Part shown: in pieces, positions 61,701 to 64,000 of the stretch | Numbering within the stretch: the first letter of the stretch is position 1 | Layout of the letters: every line of letters begins with the position of its first letter | Source of the DNA: Dasyornis broadbenti | Lineage: Eukaryota; Chordata; Aves; Passeriformes; Dasyornithidae | Reading direction: 5' to 3' | Length of the DNA: 64,000 nucleotides | NCBI GenBank assembly: GCA_013397935.1 | Contig: VZRN01005010.1 | Span: 2,306,403-2,370,402, forward strand | Notes under the pieces: model-generated | Databases searched by the model: none | What the model saw: the letters and a program-made list of their open reading frames with translations, nothing else | Told to the model about the DNA's origin: nothing | Position numbers and translations under genes: made by a program

Positions 61701-64000
61701 TCTACTCAGCTTTGTGTTACAACTGCAAGAGTGGCAACTGATAGCGTAAAGTTTTGACCTGTTGTGTCTCTTGGATCATGTGGAAATTTCTCAAAGAGGA
61801 AAATTTGCAGTCTTCACCACCACCCTGTCAAGAAGACTTCATAGCAGCAGCTTTTGTAGAAAGTTTTTGGGGGTCAGGGGTATTTTACATTAGTAGTTCT
61901 CACCCTTCTCAGCATTTATTTTTATTCTGTTATTCCAAATGAAGTGCAGACAATCTAAAGATCTAAGGAGAGCTCTTTCTGCATCACAGCTGGAAAAAGA
62001 CAGAGTGATTAGTCCTGCTCTATTTGTGCCTTTCTCCATATCTGGGCCAGAAGCAGAAAGAAAAGTGAGAGGGAGAAAGTCACCTGAAATTAATGGGAAT
62101 AGCAAAGAGGGCTTGCTCACACACCCCTAGCAGAGCTGGTGTGTTCCACATTTGAGAGTTGCTACTAAGAACCTGGGGATGAGAGTAAGCAATCACAATT
62201 TCCTCCTAATTTTTCAGACGTGCAAAGAATGATGCACAAAAGAAATAAGAAAGAATACAAAAATCATAGAGAAATAAAACATAGCCAGAGGTGAAAGTAG
62301 ATCTTTTTTTGTGTTACTGCACCTGCTTGCTCAGTCACCTTCCATTTTTATTTTCAGCTGTCGAAGCTGGGAAGCTGAAGTACAACTTTTGATGTTCAGA
62401 AGCACAGGACTGAATGCCAGGGTGCAAGGTGATACTTCTCTGGAGGAAAAAAAAAAGGCACAACAAAACCATAAATCAACATAAAAGTAATATGCCTTCT
62501 TCTGGTACTTTTCTTGGGGACATTTCTGAGAAGAACATTCAGAAACCGCAGACAGCACAGCAATGGTTCAGAGAAACCTAGAACGCTGATCTGAAAAACC
62601 TGAAGAAAACCACCATTTCAGACCCTTTATCTGTTCAGTATCCTGTGACTGTCTTCTTGCTGTATAGTAGCCAAAGGATCAAGTAATTTGTAAGTCTATA
62701 ATGAGGAAGGCAAAGCTCACAAATCTGCTTCACATCTAGAAGTTCAGTATGTGCTAGACTAAGGTTGTGCCTTTGCCCTGACAGACACAACTCCAGCTGC
62801 CAAATATAAACCTACTTTTGGATTTTTCACCTCCTCCCTGAACTGCCACATGTTCTCACCAGTAACCCACCTAGACTCAGACCAGAAAGTCAGAGGACTT
62901 TATGCCTGCTGGCAAACCTTGCACAGAAGTAAGGACTCAAAGCCGCTTCTAGGAGTGTGATCAGAGCATTCTCATCATGGCGCAGCACTGACATTCTTCT
63001 TGGCCACCTCAATTTCAGATGGCCAGGCCAGCATGGAGAAAATCCAGCTGGCCAGAAAATTCCCTTAATATTCCAAAATTCCAAAGAGCAACAGCCTTAT
63101 TTCACCACATTTTCAGGTAATAACACAAGGACAGGTGTAAGAGACATGTTTGACACTGTCTGACAGGAAGCATTTGCTGAAGGTGTTGCTGAATAGCTTG
63201 CACAGTGGAGCAGTTCAATGTAACCAGATCTCTTCAGCCCAAAAGTTTTGTGTCTGAAGCCTACTCACACAAAGGACTCAACCACCAATTCCAGTGTGGA
63301 ATACTGTGCAGAAAACCTTATCAGCGGAGTCGGGGTGGGACTCTCAAATGAACTGTGCAGAGCTGTACACCTGCGCCAGCAAAATGGAATGGTCACCAGG
63401 GGACCTACATAAGCTGTGGAGAAACAGAGGACGTTGATTTCTTGAGAATAACCTTCCTTAAACATTGATCGATTTTTGCTCCGACCAGTCATCTATGGAG
63501 ACTGAGCAAGAGAAAGCTTACTTTTATCCTTTGCAGACAGAAGCAGATTATTCAGAAAATAGTCATCTTTATTAGCAAGACTTGCAGAAGTGCAATAGCC
63601 CATCCCATCCAGAACACATTGTTAAATTTAGAAATAGCCAAAGCTACTGCTGCCACTGATGTAGGACATCACTCAATTTCATCTGGGGGAAAAGAAAAAT
63701 GAAGAAAGTGAATGTAATGGCTGCAAAACCTGATCAGAAGTCAGATAGTTCAAAGACAGTTGTTTCTTGCCGGAAAGGGAAGTGGTAATTTAATTTTACA
63801 TCCAAGCCACAGTAAGCTTTTCATTAAGATAAACTGGAGCTTGATTATTTGCTTCACACCATAATTTAGGCTGGAATTTCAGAAGCAAAAGGTCCTCTTT
63901 TACTATTTTGTTAGTCTTGCAGTTTGCCTGTAACTGGCTGTCTGCACATTACCTTGCTAAGTAATTTTTTACTTGCTTTTTTCAAATGAATGGGTTATAC
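58710..64000. other. unique non-coding sequence
   Basis: About 5.3 kb with no recognised gene, RNA gene or repeat family. Frames such as 60723-61022 and 61130-61462 (about 100-110 codons) lack family motifs. A donor-like GAG|GTAAGAG at 60717 has no matching acceptor that I can see. Confidence 0.45.

Noticed and set aside
1..64000. CRISPR array, operon, prophage or other bacterial-type system
   Set aside because: The window is vertebrate nuclear DNA; no regularly spaced repeats with unique spacers and no gene clusters.

Overview
The window reads as non-coding DNA from a songbird-like (passerine) bird genome. It is AT-rich and CpG-poor, every reading frame is broken by frequent stops, and the recognisable repeats are avian: two clear CR1 LINE copies (12401-12989 plus strand; 47404-48030 minus strand), a third diverged CR1 tail (57645-57862), a tRNA-Ile/CR1 SINE of the TguSINE1 type (58587-58709), and a solo LTR flanked by a perfect 5-bp target duplication (27229-29050). 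The tRNA-Ile/CR1 SINE points to Passeriformes. No protein-coding gene is recognised with confidence. The longest open frames (152, 138, 134, 131 aa) have no family motifs that I recognise, and many of the listed frames start at non-ATG codons. The window is most likely intergenic (a gene desert) or lies inside a very large intron.

Layout. 1-12400: unique AT-rich sequence with a 40-nt poly-A run, one copy of an old dispersed repeat at 1951-2036, a diverged pair of related segments at 4150-4330 and 5180-5355, and an exon-like segment at 4018-4110 with good splice signals. 12401-15510: a CR1 3' end, an AAAC-rich tract, an exon-like segment at 14748-14821, and an assembly gap of 82 N set in poly-A. 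15510-27228: mostly unique, with a very old L3/CR1-like LINE in two pieces (19205-19395 and 20085-20290) and a 40-bp interstitial telomeric repeat between them. 27229-29050: a minus-strand solo LTR split by a second LTR-like insertion of about 710 bp. 29056-45525: unique sequence with another copy of the dispersed repeat, an inverted-repeat structure at 32148-32285 and T-rich GTTT tracts. 45526-48030: an ancient CR1-like tail, an 11-unit hexamer array and an internally deleted CR1. 48031-64000: a TATA-plus-ORF candidate at 49478-49813, a (CA)33 microsatellite, a candidate terminal exon at 55994-56371, a CR1 remnant and the SINE.

There is no operon-like or gene-system logic to describe. The main content is the retroelement record: several generations of CR1/L3 LINEs, a SINE that carries a CR1 tail and would depend on CR1 machinery, and an LTR-in-LTR nest. 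The exon-like segments and putative conserved elements are hypotheses from sequence signals only. They need transcript alignments and cross-bird comparison.
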